A stretch of DNA of 64,000 nt from Thermoplasmata archaeon (GTDB lineage: Archaea > Thermoplasmatota > Thermoplasmata > Sysuiplasmatales > Sysuiplasmataceae): positions 62,001-126,000 of the forward strand of contig JAJZXY010000002.1 of the NCBI GenBank assembly GCA_021806165.1. The letters run 5' to 3'. Position numbers and translations under genes: made by a program. Positions 43,764 through 53,263 of the stretch are shown in pieces. Under the pieces are notes generated by a model. The model was not told the DNA's origin, searched no databases, and was given only the letters and a program-made list of their open reading frames with translations. Numbering within the stretch: the first letter of the stretch is position 1; the number at the start of each line of letters is the position of its first letter.

Positions 43764-44228
43764 ATGGCCAGACAACCCTCGCGGGAAGCGGAAATTGAGA
43801 AGAAAATAGCTGATTTTGGAGGTCTGATCGACAGACCTACAGCGAAGCTTCTTGTCGAGTATGAGGCTGGAGATGTTGCTGAAGAGAAAATACAGAAGAT
43901 AAGAGATCGGTTGGAAAAGATGCTAAACTCGCAGGACGAAGGTGTTGTTCTGGAAGTGGAAGCGGAAAGGGGATACTCCAGGAAGGACGGTGGCCGTGGC
44001 AGTTTCGTTGGAATCAAGATAGGGCTGAGCGACGGCAGGGAGGGGAGAGTTGTCCTCTGGGACAAGCAGATAGAGGATGCTGACCTTGAGAAGGCAAAAC
44101 CAGGGGAGCGACTGGTCCTGCTGAACTGCACTTTCAATGAAGGCAGGTACGGCCTCACAATAAATACGGGGCGGTCAGGAAGCCTGCGCCTTCAAAATGG
44201 GACCTTATTATATCCTATTAGAAAATAA
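43764..44228 (+). CDS. OB-fold single-stranded-DNA-binding-like protein
   Basis: From ATG 43764, 154 residues. The N-terminal helix region (REAEIEKKIADFGGLIDRPT, then AKLLVEYEAGD) is followed by a predicted OB fold from about residue 60 (GVVLEVEAERGYSRKDGGRG, GIKIGLSDGREGRVVLWDKQ, KPGERLVLLNCTFNEGRYGL). This is the layout of short archaeal RPA/SSB-type proteins, and a VVLWD-type strand is typical of them. A GGAGGTGA sequence lies 11 nt before the start. It is divergent from the serine recombinase, which may indicate a shared mobile origin or chance. Confidence 0.65.
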   Translation: MARQPSREAEIEKKIADFGGLIDRPTAKLLVEYEAGDVAEEKIQKIRDRLEKMLNSQDEGVVLEVEAERGYSRKDGGRGSFVGIKIGLSDGREGRVVLWDKQIEDADLEKAKPGERLVLLNCTFNEGRYGLTINTGRSGSLRLQNGTLLYPIRK

Positions 44229-44594
44229 TACTTAACAGATGTATAAACAATATTAATATAGCTTAGACATTTAATGGCTTACAAGGGTGTCTATCAAACA
44301 GTCAACTGGCGACTCATGTGCAATAGAAGGTCCCGGGGCAGAGTAATGTGCATTGTGTTATGACCGAATTATGCGAAAAGGCCGGAATTCGAAAAGGACG
44401 ATTTCATCAAAAATATATTATAATAAATAGATTTTTGATTAAATGAATATGATATTATTTAATTAAAAACATCTATTAATAACTATTATATAATTAATAT
44501 CTTAATACTCCACCAATTGAATCTCATGCAAATTCAATACGTGGATTAGGCTCTTGCATCGATTAAATAGTCATAGTACGCTATACTTTCACCG
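44229..44594. other. AT-rich spacer before the GH15 pair
   Basis: About 366 bp without a gene. The segment 44400-44515 is almost entirely A and T. A TATA-like element ATTAAATA (44562-44569) is 29 nt before the first GH15 start and probably drives it as a leaderless message. Confidence 0.6.
44562..44569 (+). promoter_or_regulatory. TATA-like box of the first GH15 gene
   Basis: ATTAAATA centred 29 nt before the ATG at 44595, without a Shine-Dalgarno; fits leaderless transcription. Confidence 0.45.
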
Positions 44595-46415
44595 ATGGAC
44601 TTCAAGGAGAGCCCTGATCTTGATGAGTACCTCATAAACAACCATGGGATCATAGGAGATACCTACTCCTGCGCTCTGGTTACTATTAAAGGGACAATAG
44701 ACTGGTGCACTTTCCCAAGAATTGACTCGCCTCCATTACTGTCATCGCTGCTTGACAGGAAGAAGGGAGGTGAATTCAGGATCGGGATGAATGGTGCAGC
44801 AGGCTATTCTCAACGCTACAGGAAACATACCAACATACTCGAAACAGTTATAACATCCGGGGAGGGAACGGCAAGCATAACCGATTTCATGCCTGTAGAG
44901 GAGGTACGCGGCCTTGTCTATTCCAGGCATGAAATACACAGGATTGTCAAGTGCTCAAGGGGGAGGGCAAAGATTACAGTCAGGCTGACTCCAAGGTTTA
45001 ACTTCGGCAGGGATGATGCAAAACTCCGTTCCGTTAAGACAGGTTGCATGGCTCAAACCGATTCCGATGATGTTACCGTCCTTTCCAGATACAGATTCCG
45101 TGTGAAGGATGGTATTGCCTACTGCACTTTCACCCTCAAGGAGGGAGAGAGTACGCCAATCATACTGAGATGGAATGGCCGAGAGCCGAGGGAGCCGAAT
45201 TCCGAATGGTCTTCTTCACTTCTGAGGGGGACAGCTGCGTACTGGAAGAACTGGGTGGGAAAGGGGCAATATGCAGGAGAGTGGAAGGAGCAGGTTATAC
45301 GCTCCGCACTTGTCCTCAAGATGCTCACCTACAACCCCACGGGTGCAATATGTGCAGCCCCTACGACCAGTCTGCCCGAGTCCATCGGCCATAGGCGTAA
45401 CTGGGACTACAGATTCTCATGGATTAGGGATTCCACTTACGCGCTCTGGTCTTTCCATCTTCTGGGTCACGAGGACGAGGAGAGGAAATACCTCCAGTGG
45501 CTTCTCAGGCTGCTCAAGGGGAGGTCATCAAAGCCCGAAGGTCTCAGGGTGATGTATACCGTGGAGGGAGATCCGGTCCCACAGGAAACGGATGTATTCG
45601 GCTTCGCAGGTTACAAGGGGTCAAGACCGGTCAGGGAAGGCAACGGTGCTACAGACCAGTCGCAGATGGACATCTACGGCTCAATCATCGATTCAATCAA
45701 TTTCACATTCCACCCGCCCGAAAGGCTCCCTGACCAGCTGTGGAGGGTTGTTGACGGACTTGCCGCTTTTGTCGCGCGCAGCTGGGAAAAGCCGGATGCG
45801 GGCATATGGGAGATGAGGAATGGCAACCAGAGGCATACGCACTCTGCCATGATGAGCTGGCTGGCACTCTATCGTGCCTCGGAGATGGCGGGGTGGATTG
45901 GAAGCAGGAAAAGACAGCTTAAATGGGCCAGAACTGCACGTGCAATCAGAAAGGAAGTCTTGACACGTGGATTCAACCGGGAAATTGGCGCTTTTACAAA
46001 CATTCTTGGCGGGGGATTCCTTGATGCAAGTGTGCTGATGATGCCACTGGTGAAGTTCATAAGGGCGAGGGATCCTAAATTCGCATCCACCCTGAGGAGC
46101 ATAGAACAGAATCTGATGGGGGATGGGTTTGTCTACAGATACCTCATGGATGATGCACTTGATGGAAAGGAGGGGGCATTCATTGCATGCACATTCTGGC
46201 ATGTCATTGCTCTGGCCCTGCAGAACAATATCAAGAAGGCTGCCGCGATCTTTGAGAATGCGCTTGCCCACTCCAACCACCTGGGTCTCTTTTCGGAGGA
46301 GATAAATCCCGCAACTGGCGAATTCCTGGGCAATTTCCCGCAGGCACTCAGTCACATGTGGCTGATAAATGCGGCGCTCTACATGAATCTGCGGAGAAGG
46401 CGCCTTCTGCATTGA
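44595..46415 (+). CDS. GH15 glycoside hydrolase (glucoamylase/trehalase type), first copy
   Basis: Inverting exo-hydrolase of alpha-glucosides. The 606-residue protein has an N-terminal beta-sandwich beginning NNHGIIGDTYSCALVTIKGT, then an (alpha/alpha)6 barrel with NWDYRFSWIRDSTYALWSF. The catalytic acid is in AGIWEMRNGNQRHTHS (Glu about 406) and the base in GLFSEEINPATGEFLGNFPQ (Glu about 567). No signal peptide, so it is cytoplasmic, like the Thermoplasma GH15 enzymes, some of which are trehalases. Trehalose, maltodextrin or isomaltose are possible substrates. A paralogue follows 70 nt later. Confidence 0.9.
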   Translation: MDFKESPDLDEYLINNHGIIGDTYSCALVTIKGTIDWCTFPRIDSPPLLSSLLDRKKGGEFRIGMNGAAGYSQRYRKHTNILETVITSGEGTASITDFMPVEEVRGLVYSRHEIHRIVKCSRGRAKITVRLTPRFNFGRDDAKLRSVKTGCMAQTDSDDVTVLSRYRFRVKDGIAYCTFTLKEGESTPIILRWNGREPREPNSEWSSSLLRGTAAYWKNWVGKGQYAGEWKEQVIRSALVLKMLTYNPTGAICAAPTTSLPESIGHRRNWDYRFSWIRDSTYALWSFHLLGHEDEERKYLQWLLRLLKGRSSKPEGLRVMYTVEGDPVPQETDVFGFAGYKGSRPVREGNGATDQSQMDIYGSIIDSINFTFHPPERLPDQLWRVVDGLAAFVARSWEKPDAGIWEMRNGNQRHTHSAMMSWLALYRASEMAGWIGSRKRQLKWARTARAIRKEVLTRGFNREIGAFTNILGGGFLDASVLMMPLVKFIRARDPKFASTLRSIEQNLMGDGFVYRYLMDDALDGKEGAFIACTFWHVIALALQNNIKKAAAIFENALAHSNHLGLFSEEINPATGEFLGNFPQALSHMWLINAALYMNLRRRRLLH

Positions 46416-46427
46416 AGCAGGATTGGG

Positions 46428-46451
46428 AAGCTGAGCGGCATTGCTCAGCTT
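46428..46451. terminator. Hairpin between the two GH15 genes
   Basis: AAGCTGAGC and GCTCAGCTT form a perfect 9-bp stem with loop GGCATT, starting 12 nt after the first GH15 stop and followed by TATTA. It resembles a terminator or an mRNA-stabilising intercistronic hairpin. Confidence 0.5.
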
Positions 46452-46485
46452 TATTACCGGTCACTTTTTCACTAGGGACGATTCA

Positions 46486-48318
46486 ATGAAATCGGGTGAC
46501 GGTAAATCGTGCCGGGATCGGGAGCATGACATAAGGAATCACGGCATCATAGGAGATACCTTCTCAGTCGCGCTTGTCACAGGGAGGGGAACGATAGACT
46601 GGTGTTCCTTCCCGCGCATGGATTCACCTCCAGTCTTCGCTTCATTACTTGACAGCGGAAAGGGCGGTGAATTCAGGCTTGAGCTGGCAGGTGCATCGAA
46701 TTTCTCGCAGCGATACAGGAGTAATACAAACGTACTGCGGACATCAATGAAGTCTGCAGAGTGCAGCATTTACATCGATGATTTCATGCCCGTGGAGGAC
46801 GTGGGTGGCATACCCTACTCGAGGCACGAAATTCACAGGATAATAGTTTGCACGAGTGGAGAGGGGGAGGTCGAGATTGTGCTTCAACCAGGATTCAACT
46901 TCGGCAGGGCCGGATGCAGCATCAGGAGTGAGAAGTTCGGCTGCGTTGCGTCCGGCGGGCGGGAGCAGATGTCCCTCTCCGCACCCGTGAAACTGCGCGT
47001 GAGCGGAGGGAAGGCTACAGGACTCATCCGCGTGAAGAAAGGGGAGGTAATCCCTGTCGTGCTACGGTGGAATGAGGGGAAGACCCAGCGGGCAAAGATG
47101 GAATACAGCGGAGTCATGCTGAAGGACACAATTGCCTACTGGCGCAAATGGGCCGCGAAGACGAAATATGATGGATTGTGGAAGGAGCAGGTAAAGCGTT
47201 CCGCTCTTGTGCTCAAACTGCTCACCTACAGTCCGAGCGGGGCAATTTGCGCAGCCGCCACCACGAGCCTCCCTGAGTCCATTGGGCATGACAGGAACTG
47301 GGACTACAGATTCTCGTGGATCAGGGATTCGACATACGCTCTCATTTCATTCAATGCACTTGGCCACACAGAAGAGGAGAAGAAGTATTTCCTGTGGCTC
47401 CTTCACCTGCTCCGCGGCAACCTGTCCCGTCCGGACATGCTCCGTGTCATGTATACTGTTGAAGGGGACACAGTGCCCAGGGAGAGGACGGTAGGCAGGT
47501 TATCCGGATACAGGGATTCGCGCCCCGTGAGGGAAGGCAACAGCGCAACCGACCAGCTGCAGCTGGACATCTACGGCTCGGTGGTGGATGCGGTGTACAT
47601 GACATTCAGGCCGCCGGAGAAGCTGCCGGATATGATGTGGAGGATTGTTGATTCAATCGCAGACTATGTCGTCTCGAACTGGAAGAGGAAGGATATGGGA
47701 ATCTGGGAGATGAGAAACGGTGTTGACAGGCATACACACTCCGCCCTTCTCTCATGGGTTGCACTTTCAAGGACTTCAGAGATGGCAGCATGGCAGGGGT
47801 ACAGGGGGAGGGAAAAGCGCTATGCCAGGGTTGCTGAGGAAGTCAGGAAGACTGTGCTGGAGGGGGCGTACAGTTCATCCCTCCACTCCTATTCAAGCAG
47901 CATCGGCGGCGGCTATCTGGATGCGAGTGTCCTGCTCATGCCGCTGCTAGGGATTGTGGATGCCAGGGATCCGAGATTCCTTTCCACTCTTGACGCAGTA
48001 AGGAAGCATCTGCTCAAGAGCGGTTTCATCTACAGGTACAGGGGGAAGGACGGCCTTGCAGGCCGTGAGGGTGCATTCCTTATTTGCACATTCTGGTTCA
48101 TAGCAGCAATGGCCAAGGCGGGTATGGCCGAAGAGGCCAAAGCCCTCTTTGAACATGTCCTTGGACACTCCAACCATCTCGGCCTCTTTTCCGAGGAGAT
48201 AGACCCTGCATCCGGTGAATTCCTCGGCAACTTCCCCCAGGCATTCAGCCACATGGGGCTGATCGATGCAGCTCGCATTCTATCAGAGGAACTTGGTGCA
48301 AAAAAGGGAGAGAATTAA
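46486..48318 (+). CDS. GH15 glycoside hydrolase, second copy
   Basis: A close relative of the preceding gene, about 610 residues from ATG 46486, with the same motifs: NHGIIGDTFSVALVTGRGT, NWDYRFSWIRDSTYALISF, catalytic acid in MGIWEMRNGVDRHTHS (Glu about 407) and base in GLFSEEIDPASGEFLGNFPQ (Glu about 569). The divergence between copies spreads over the whole length, which means an old duplication rather than a recent one, so the two probably differ in substrate. A TTG at 46441 lies within the intercistronic hairpin and is rejected as start. Confidence 0.9.
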   Translation: MKSGDGKSCRDREHDIRNHGIIGDTFSVALVTGRGTIDWCSFPRMDSPPVFASLLDSGKGGEFRLELAGASNFSQRYRSNTNVLRTSMKSAECSIYIDDFMPVEDVGGIPYSRHEIHRIIVCTSGEGEVEIVLQPGFNFGRAGCSIRSEKFGCVASGGREQMSLSAPVKLRVSGGKATGLIRVKKGEVIPVVLRWNEGKTQRAKMEYSGVMLKDTIAYWRKWAAKTKYDGLWKEQVKRSALVLKLLTYSPSGAICAAATTSLPESIGHDRNWDYRFSWIRDSTYALISFNALGHTEEEKKYFLWLLHLLRGNLSRPDMLRVMYTVEGDTVPRERTVGRLSGYRDSRPVREGNSATDQLQLDIYGSVVDAVYMTFRPPEKLPDMMWRIVDSIADYVVSNWKRKDMGIWEMRNGVDRHTHSALLSWVALSRTSEMAAWQGYRGREKRYARVAEEVRKTVLEGAYSSSLHSYSSSIGGGYLDASVLLMPLLGIVDARDPRFLSTLDAVRKHLLKSGFIYRYRGKDGLAGREGAFLICTFWFIAAMAKAGMAEEAKALFEHVLGHSNHLGLFSEEIDPASGEFLGNFPQAFSHMGLIDAARILSEELGAKKGEN

Positions 48319-48340
48319 GTGGTTTGCGAAGCGGGCAGCT

Positions 48341-49993
48341 TCACATCATTCCAGGGGGCATTCCGCCCGGAGGCATGCCGCCAGGGGGCATTCCGCCAGG
48401 AGATCCGCCCGCTCCCTTCTTGGAAGCGATGACGTCGTCAATCCTCAGTATCATGTTGGCGACCTCAGACGCAGATGCAATGGCCTGCCTCTTGACCCTG
48501 ATTGGCTCAAGGACCTTGGCCTTCAGCATATCCTTGATCTTGCCTTCCTCAACGGCTATGCCGTCGTAGCAGGCGCCCTTCGCCCTGGCATGCCTTGACT
48601 TGAGCTCTATCAGGAGGTCCACAGGGTCCAGCCCCGAGTTCTCGGCAAGGGTTCTGGGTATGTACTCGAGTGCGGTAGCAAAGGCCTCGACTGCAAGCTG
48701 CTCCCTTCCGCCTACCCCCGAGGAATAGTCCCTGAGACGCATGCTGATGTACGTCTCAACCGAGCCGCCGCCTGCGACAACCTTCCCGTCCTCGATTGCC
48801 ACCGCCACAACCCTCATGGCATCGGTGAATGCAGCCTCCAGCTCATCCACCACATGCTCTGTTCCTCCCCTGAGAAGAACCGTGACTGACTTTGGATTCC
48901 TGCAGCCTGTGATGAATGTCATCTCCTCATTGGAAATCTTGCGCTGCTCAACCTCCTTAGCCTTACCGAGATCACTCTTGCCGAGGTCCCTGATGTTGGC
49001 AACAAGCTTTCCGCCTGTCGCCCTTGAAAGCTTCTCCATGTCTGACTTCTTTGCCCTCTGGACAGCGTATATGCCGGCCTTGGCGAGATAGTGCTGCACG
49101 GTGTCGGAAATGCCCTTCTCGCATATCACCACGTTTGCACCCGCAGCAACAATGCTGTCTGCCATTTCCCTCAGTGTCTCATCCTCCTGGTCCAGGAATT
49201 TCTGTATAAGCGACGGATCCTTGATCTGGATTGAGGAGGAAACTTCAGTCTTCTTGATCTCAAGCGCTGATGTTATGAGCGCAATTCTTGCATCCTCGAC
49301 ACGCGCGGGCATCCTGGGGTGAACCCTCTCCTTGTCGATAACAAGGCCTGACACAATTTCAGATTCGGAAACGGATGCTCCATGCTTCTTCTCTATTTTG
49401 ATATCATCTGTGTCCACACTGTACCCGTCTCCAACCTTCTCAGCCACCATTTTCACTGACTTGACAGAAAGTTCGGCAAGGTACTCGTTGCCGCCACCAA
49501 CGTTCTTCCCGCTTATGGCCGTCTCAGCCACGTTCTTCAGCAGACCTGTCTGGTCTGCCGTGATATCAATTGCTACCTTGTCGAGTAGCTCAAATGCCTT
49601 TTCCTCGGCCAGCTTGTAGCCTGCCGTGATGACGGTCGGGTGCACATTCTTGTCGGCAAGCTCGCCCGCGCGCTTGAGGAGCTCGCCTGCCAGTATGACA
49701 GCTGTGGTCGTGCCGTCGCCGACCTCATTGTCCTGCGTCTTTGCGACCTCCACCATCATCTTAGCGGCCGGATGTTCGACCTCAAGTTCCTTGAGGATCT
49801 TGGCGCCGTCATTTGTAACAACGACTTCACCCAGTGAATCTACAAGCATCTTGTCCATCCCCCGCGGCCCAAGCGTGCTTCGCACGGCATCGGCTATTGC
49901 GATAGCAGCCGCAATGTTGCTCTGCCTGGCTGACTTTCCGGACTCCCTTTCGGTGCCCTCTTTGAGTATGATAATCGGCTGTCCTGCCATCAT
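48341..49993 (-). CDS. ths: Thermosome subunit (group II chaperonin)
   Basis: ATP-dependent protein-folding chamber subunit. The 550-residue protein has ATP-site motifs [28 protein letters not shown] and [19 protein letters not shown], the apical-domain helical protrusion region ([20 protein letters not shown]), and [16 protein letters not shown]. It ends in a Gly-Met-Pro repeat tail ([12 protein letters not shown]), typical of archaeal thermosomes. An adjacent second ATG could also serve as start. Convergent with the GH15 pair. Confidence 0.97.
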   Translation of the reverse strand: MMAGQPIIILKEGTERESGKSARQSNIAAAIAIADAVRSTLGPRGMDKMLVDSLGEVVVTNDGAKILKELEVEHPAAKMMVEVAKTQDNEVGDGTTTAVILAGELLKRAGELADKNVHPTVITAGYKLAEEKAFELLDKVAIDITADQTGLLKNVAETAISGKNVGGGNEYLAELSVKSVKMVAEKVGDGYSVDTDDIKIEKKHGASVSESEIVSGLVIDKERVHPRMPARVEDARIALITSALEIKKTEVSSSIQIKDPSLIQKFLDQEDETLREMADSIVAAGANVVICEKGISDTVQHYLAKAGIYAVQRAKKSDMEKLSRATGGKLVANIRDLGKSDLGKAKEVEQRKISNEEMTFITGCRNPKSVTVLLRGGTEHVVDELEAAFTDAMRVVAVAIEDGKVVAGGGSVETYISMRLRDYSSGVGGREQLAVEAFATALEYIPRTLAENSGLDPVDLLIELKSRHARAKGACYDGIAVEEGKIKDMLKAKVLEPIRVKRQAIASASEVANMILRIDDVIASKKGAGGSPGGMPPGGMPPGGMPPGMM

Positions 49994-50060
49994 GTTCCAA
50001 TCACTGATTCATTCGTATAACCCGACCATCTATTAAGGCTATCCCTGCCCCATGCCGGTC

Positions 50061-51368
50061 TCAGCTGAATGAATCAAGTGTGCGCTGATGCAGATAATCC
50101 TTCAATATGCCGCTGTTTGATATCCAGCGCGTCATCGGAATGTCGAGTATCTGCTGTGCGAAGGCCAGTGAATCTGCAAGCGTCTCAAACGAGTGCGGTG
50201 GAGTGGTCAGGGCGAGCCTCACATGCTCCCTCACGTTCCAGACGCCGATTGGCATGATATAGCCGGGATGTGATTCCCTGAGGATTACAACTCCGGCCTG
50301 GAACTTCTCCCGCTCCATCAGTTCGTTGACAGCAAGCCTGGCTGAATAGTAGCAGCCACCAATCTCCGCATACTGCTTCCTCCCCTCAAAGAATTCATAT
50401 GAGGAAAAGATGGCAATCTGCTTCCCCATCGGATTCCATGTCGTGTTAGGATACCATGCTTCAATCAGCTCATAGCGCCAGCTGGTGGGGAGCATCAGGA
50501 CGACCCACCTGTTGTCAAGGGAGTTTACTGTGTAAATCCTGAATTCCTCAAGCACAGGGTTATACCTGTTTGCTGAAAGGAGATGCTTTCCGAGCATGTC
50601 GTCCACTGCCGTTATGCTCCATCTGGTCGGTACCATCTTCCTCCTCTTCCCTGTCCCCAGTACACCGGCGCTGAATGCCCTCTGTATTGAGGAGACGAGG
50701 ACGCTGGACCTGTAGAGGTCAAGGACAGCCTCTGAGGCCTTCAGGTCGGAGTCGTTGTATGCCTTCTCAATCCTGTTGTTGAACCTGCCAGTGTCCGCCC
50801 TGACCTTCTCGATGGTGCCCGAGCGGCCAAAAGGCTGTATGCTGTCGCTCAGGCCAAGGGAGGTCCTGGGAGCCTTGGAAAACTTGATTTCGAGCTCGGG
50901 GGTCCTGTCGGCCATAGCTATCTCCTGCACTATGTCGTAGACCCTGTCCCTTTCCTCCCCGTCAACGCGGACGCTGTGCTTTCCCCTGACAAGGGAGAAG
51001 CGCATCTGGGTGATTTCATCAAGGCTCTTGCCCACCCACTTCTCCGGAGTATCCATGATGTCCACCCCTTCTGTGAAAGGGCTGATGAATGGTCCTATGT
51101 CTACCTTCGGATAGCCATACCTGCCTATGAAAATCCCAGGAGGGGAGAGGCCGTCCATTTCGCTCTTTTCAGTAAGCGATTTGACCTTCTCGTCCGCAAA
51201 ATACCTTACGAGTATGGGGCATGCCCTTTTTCCGCACAGGAACTTGGTTCCACGGCACCTCACACAGATGGAAACAGCGTAGGGGGTGTCGGGCCCGGCG
51301 AATATATCATCTGTTCCCACAGTCCTCAGAACGGGGAGCTGCCTCATCCTGCATGCCCTACCGTTCAT
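50061..51368 (-). CDS. nre: DNA repair protein Nre (PCNA-interacting)
   Basis: Archaeal Nre family, implicated in repair of DNA damage together with PCNA. The 435-residue protein has an N-terminal zinc-binding-type CVRCRGTKFLCGKRACP, a conserved GIFIGRYGYPKVDIGPF and a C-terminal domain with AVDDMLGKHLLSANRYNPV. It ends with a PCNA-binding peptide QRTLDSF. Located between the thermosome and a GNAT gene; no operon evident. Confidence 0.88.
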   Translation of the reverse strand: MNGRACRMRQLPVLRTVGTDDIFAGPDTPYAVSICVRCRGTKFLCGKRACPILVRYFADEKVKSLTEKSEMDGLSPPGIFIGRYGYPKVDIGPFISPFTEGVDIMDTPEKWVGKSLDEITQMRFSLVRGKHSVRVDGEERDRVYDIVQEIAMADRTPELEIKFSKAPRTSLGLSDSIQPFGRSGTIEKVRADTGRFNNRIEKAYNDSDLKASEAVLDLYRSSVLVSSIQRAFSAGVLGTGKRRKMVPTRWSITAVDDMLGKHLLSANRYNPVLEEFRIYTVNSLDNRWVVLMLPTSWRYELIEAWYPNTTWNPMGKQIAIFSSYEFFEGRKQYAEIGGCYYSARLAVNELMEREKFQAGVVILRESHPGYIMPIGVWNVREHVRLALTTPPHSFETLADSLAFAQQILDIPMTRWISNSGILKDYLHQRTLDSFS

Positions 51369-51401
51369 AGTTATTTATAGGGATTGGGGACCGGACCGCA
51401 T

Positions 51402-52382
51402 CTATCCCGCCCAGGAGGTGAGGTGGCAAACTGCCTCATTCTCCGGGATCTTTCCCCTGTAGAGCATTCTGACATTGGTGCCCTTTATGGTGTAGCCGCG
51501 CGCACTCAGTGCGCTGAAAGCCCTGTAGTTGCCGGTGTAGAAGCGCACATGCATCCTGCTCCTCCCCGCCTCCATGGCCGTTTCCTCGCTCAGGCGGACC
51601 AGGTAATCCATTTCACGATGCCCCGAGTGTGCCGGGTCGATGACCATCAGCCTTATGGAGGAGTTGCCCGAGCCCTCGGATGTGTTGTAGGTGTAGACAA
51701 GGGAGAAGCCGACAATCTCCTCACTCTTGCGGAGGAAGAGCACGTCTCCCGTTCCATGCTTCATGGAATACATGACTTCGGCAGAGTAGTCGAGGCCGGG
51801 CATCACCGAGGAGGAGAGCCTTGACACTGCCGCAAGGGCGTCTGCCTCATCCACCTCCCTGTATCTGGACAGCGCCATGTCATCAGGATCAGGCGGTCTG
51901 GCGTGCCACCTGTCGGCGAGCCCCTTTTCCAGGAGGTATGTCATCCTGTCCGGGACGCACCCCAGACCTGCATACAGGGACACGTTCTTCACAGTTTCTG
52001 GCATTGTTTCAAGGCCGATAACCGAACAACCCCTCCTCTCCATGAATTCCATGGCGCTGCCTATAAGCCTCTTCCCTATCCCCGAATTCTGGTGGGTGGG
52101 GAGGACTTCGACTGGGCCGAACCACCCCACTTTCCCCCAGATGTGGCAGAAGACGTCACCAACCACCCGGCCGTTCGATTCAGCCACGAGACAGCCATCG
52201 GGCTCCTTGTCCATGTAAAATGCAATGTTCTGCCTTGTGCGCCTTGGAACCTCCAGAGTCTGCTGGAACTCCCTGCTGTAAAGGTCAGACCATGCCTTCC
52301 TTCCTATTTCACGGACTTCCTCTATATCGCCTGCATCCATTCGGCGAACCAACAGGTTCAGCCTCCTGCTGAAAAGTCTCAT
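51402..52382 (-). CDS. Double GNAT-domain acetyltransferase-like protein
   Basis: A 326-residue protein with an N-terminal GNAT domain carrying a full acetyl-CoA loop (EVLPTHQNSGIGKRLIGSAM, about residues 92-111) and a second, weaker GNAT-like half (about 160-310; VGFSLVYTYNTSEG, LMVIDPAHSGHREMDYLVRL) in which the loop is not recognisable. Tandem GNATs often have one catalytic and one structural half. Substrate unknown. Transcribed away from larB. Confidence 0.78.
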   Translation of the reverse strand: MRLFSRRLNLLVRRMDAGDIEEVREIGRKAWSDLYSREFQQTLEVPRRTRQNIAFYMDKEPDGCLVAESNGRVVGDVFCHIWGKVGWFGPVEVLPTHQNSGIGKRLIGSAMEFMERRGCSVIGLETMPETVKNVSLYAGLGCVPDRMTYLLEKGLADRWHARPPDPDDMALSRYREVDEADALAAVSRLSSSVMPGLDYSAEVMYSMKHGTGDVLFLRKSEEIVGFSLVYTYNTSEGSGNSSIRLMVIDPAHSGHREMDYLVRLSEETAMEAGRSRMHVRFYTGNYRAFSALSARGYTIKGTNVRMLYRGKIPENEAVCHLTSWAG

Positions 52383-52424
52383 ACATGCCTCCGTTGTGTA
52401 TGGTAATGTGCTCCTTCTTTCTTA

Positions 52425-53171
52425 TCACTGTCTGTCTGAGCTGCGCAGAATTGACACAGCCGCAGCCGCTGCCCCGACGCCATTGTCAATGTTTACGGTA
52501 AGCAGCCCGGGAACGCAGCTCTGGAGCATTGACTGAAGTGCCGCCACGCCCCCGCCGCCGAAGCCGTAGCCGTTTGAAGTCGGGACACCTATCACGGGAA
52601 TCGGGACAAGTGAGGCGAAGACCGATGCGAGCGCCCCCTCCATTCCTGCAAAGACTATGCAGACGCTGTATTTCCCTGATATGACCTCCTCTGCAGCCCT
52701 GAATGTCCTCTGAATCCCTGCTATCCCGCAGTCGAGGAATTCTCCATGGCTGTAGCCCAGAAAGCCGAGAATTGAAATTGCTTCATCCGCTGCAGCCGAG
52801 TCGGATGAACCGGCCGTCACAACGGCCACCCTGCCCATCCCGGTCCTGCCCGGTTTCCTCCACCCCGGTGGGGCAAGCAGGAGTGTGGATTTACCCCTCT
52901 CGAACCTTCCCCGCCCCTTGTACGATTTGACTATGTGCCGAATCCTCGCCTCAGTGAGCCTTGAGATAACAACAGGCTGTTTGTCCAAAACAACGCTCTC
53001 CATGATACTCAGTATCTCTTCATCACTCTTCCCGACTGCAAAAACCACTTCCGGGAAACCCTTTCTCTCGAGCCTTCCAATGTCGAACTTGACATTCCTT
53101 CCCACAGCACTTACGAACAGGTATGAGGGATCATCTTCCTGTCCGCGCCCGCTTCCTTCTTCTTGCTCCAA
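52425..53171 (-). CDS. larB: LarB, nickel-pincer cofactor carboxylase/hydrolase
   Basis: Carboxylates and hydrolyses nicotinic acid adenine dinucleotide to start nickel-pincer cofactor synthesis. The 248-residue protein has a PurE-like C-terminal domain with VAVVTAGSSDSAAADEAI, LDCGIAGIQRTFRA, VFAGMEGALASVFASLVPIP, GVPTSNGYGFGGGGVAAL and LQSCVPGLLTVNIDNGVGAA, all diagnostic of LarB rather than PurE. The start appears to be TTG at 53171. LarE is at 1591; LarC is not visible. Confidence 0.92.
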   Translation of the reverse strand: MEQEEGSGRGQEDDPSYLFVSAVGRNVKFDIGRLERKGFPEVVFAVGKSDEEILSIMESVVLDKQPVVISRLTEARIRHIVKSYKGRGRFERGKSTLLLAPPGWRKPGRTGMGRVAVVTAGSSDSAAADEAISILGFLGYSHGEFLDCGIAGIQRTFRAAEEVISGKYSVCIVFAGMEGALASVFASLVPIPVIGVPTSNGYGFGGGGVAALQSMLQSCVPGLLTVNIDNGVGAAAAAVSILRSSDRQ

Positions 53172-53263
53172 CCGTTTCCCTTCAGGTGGAAAGAAATGTC
53201 AATGAATTTAAGCCTTGCACGCTCGCCGCTCCGGCAGGCTGTGCTGGGAGCGGGCACTGAAAG

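Noticed and set aside
44229-44594. Possible replication origin in the AT-rich spacer
   Set aside because: No orc1/cdc6 gene nearby and no origin-recognition-box repeats seen; AT richness alone is not enough.
48345-48420. Short tandem repeat resembling a CRISPR or satellite
   Set aside because: It encodes the Gly-Met-Pro repeat tail of the thermosome; repeat period follows codons.
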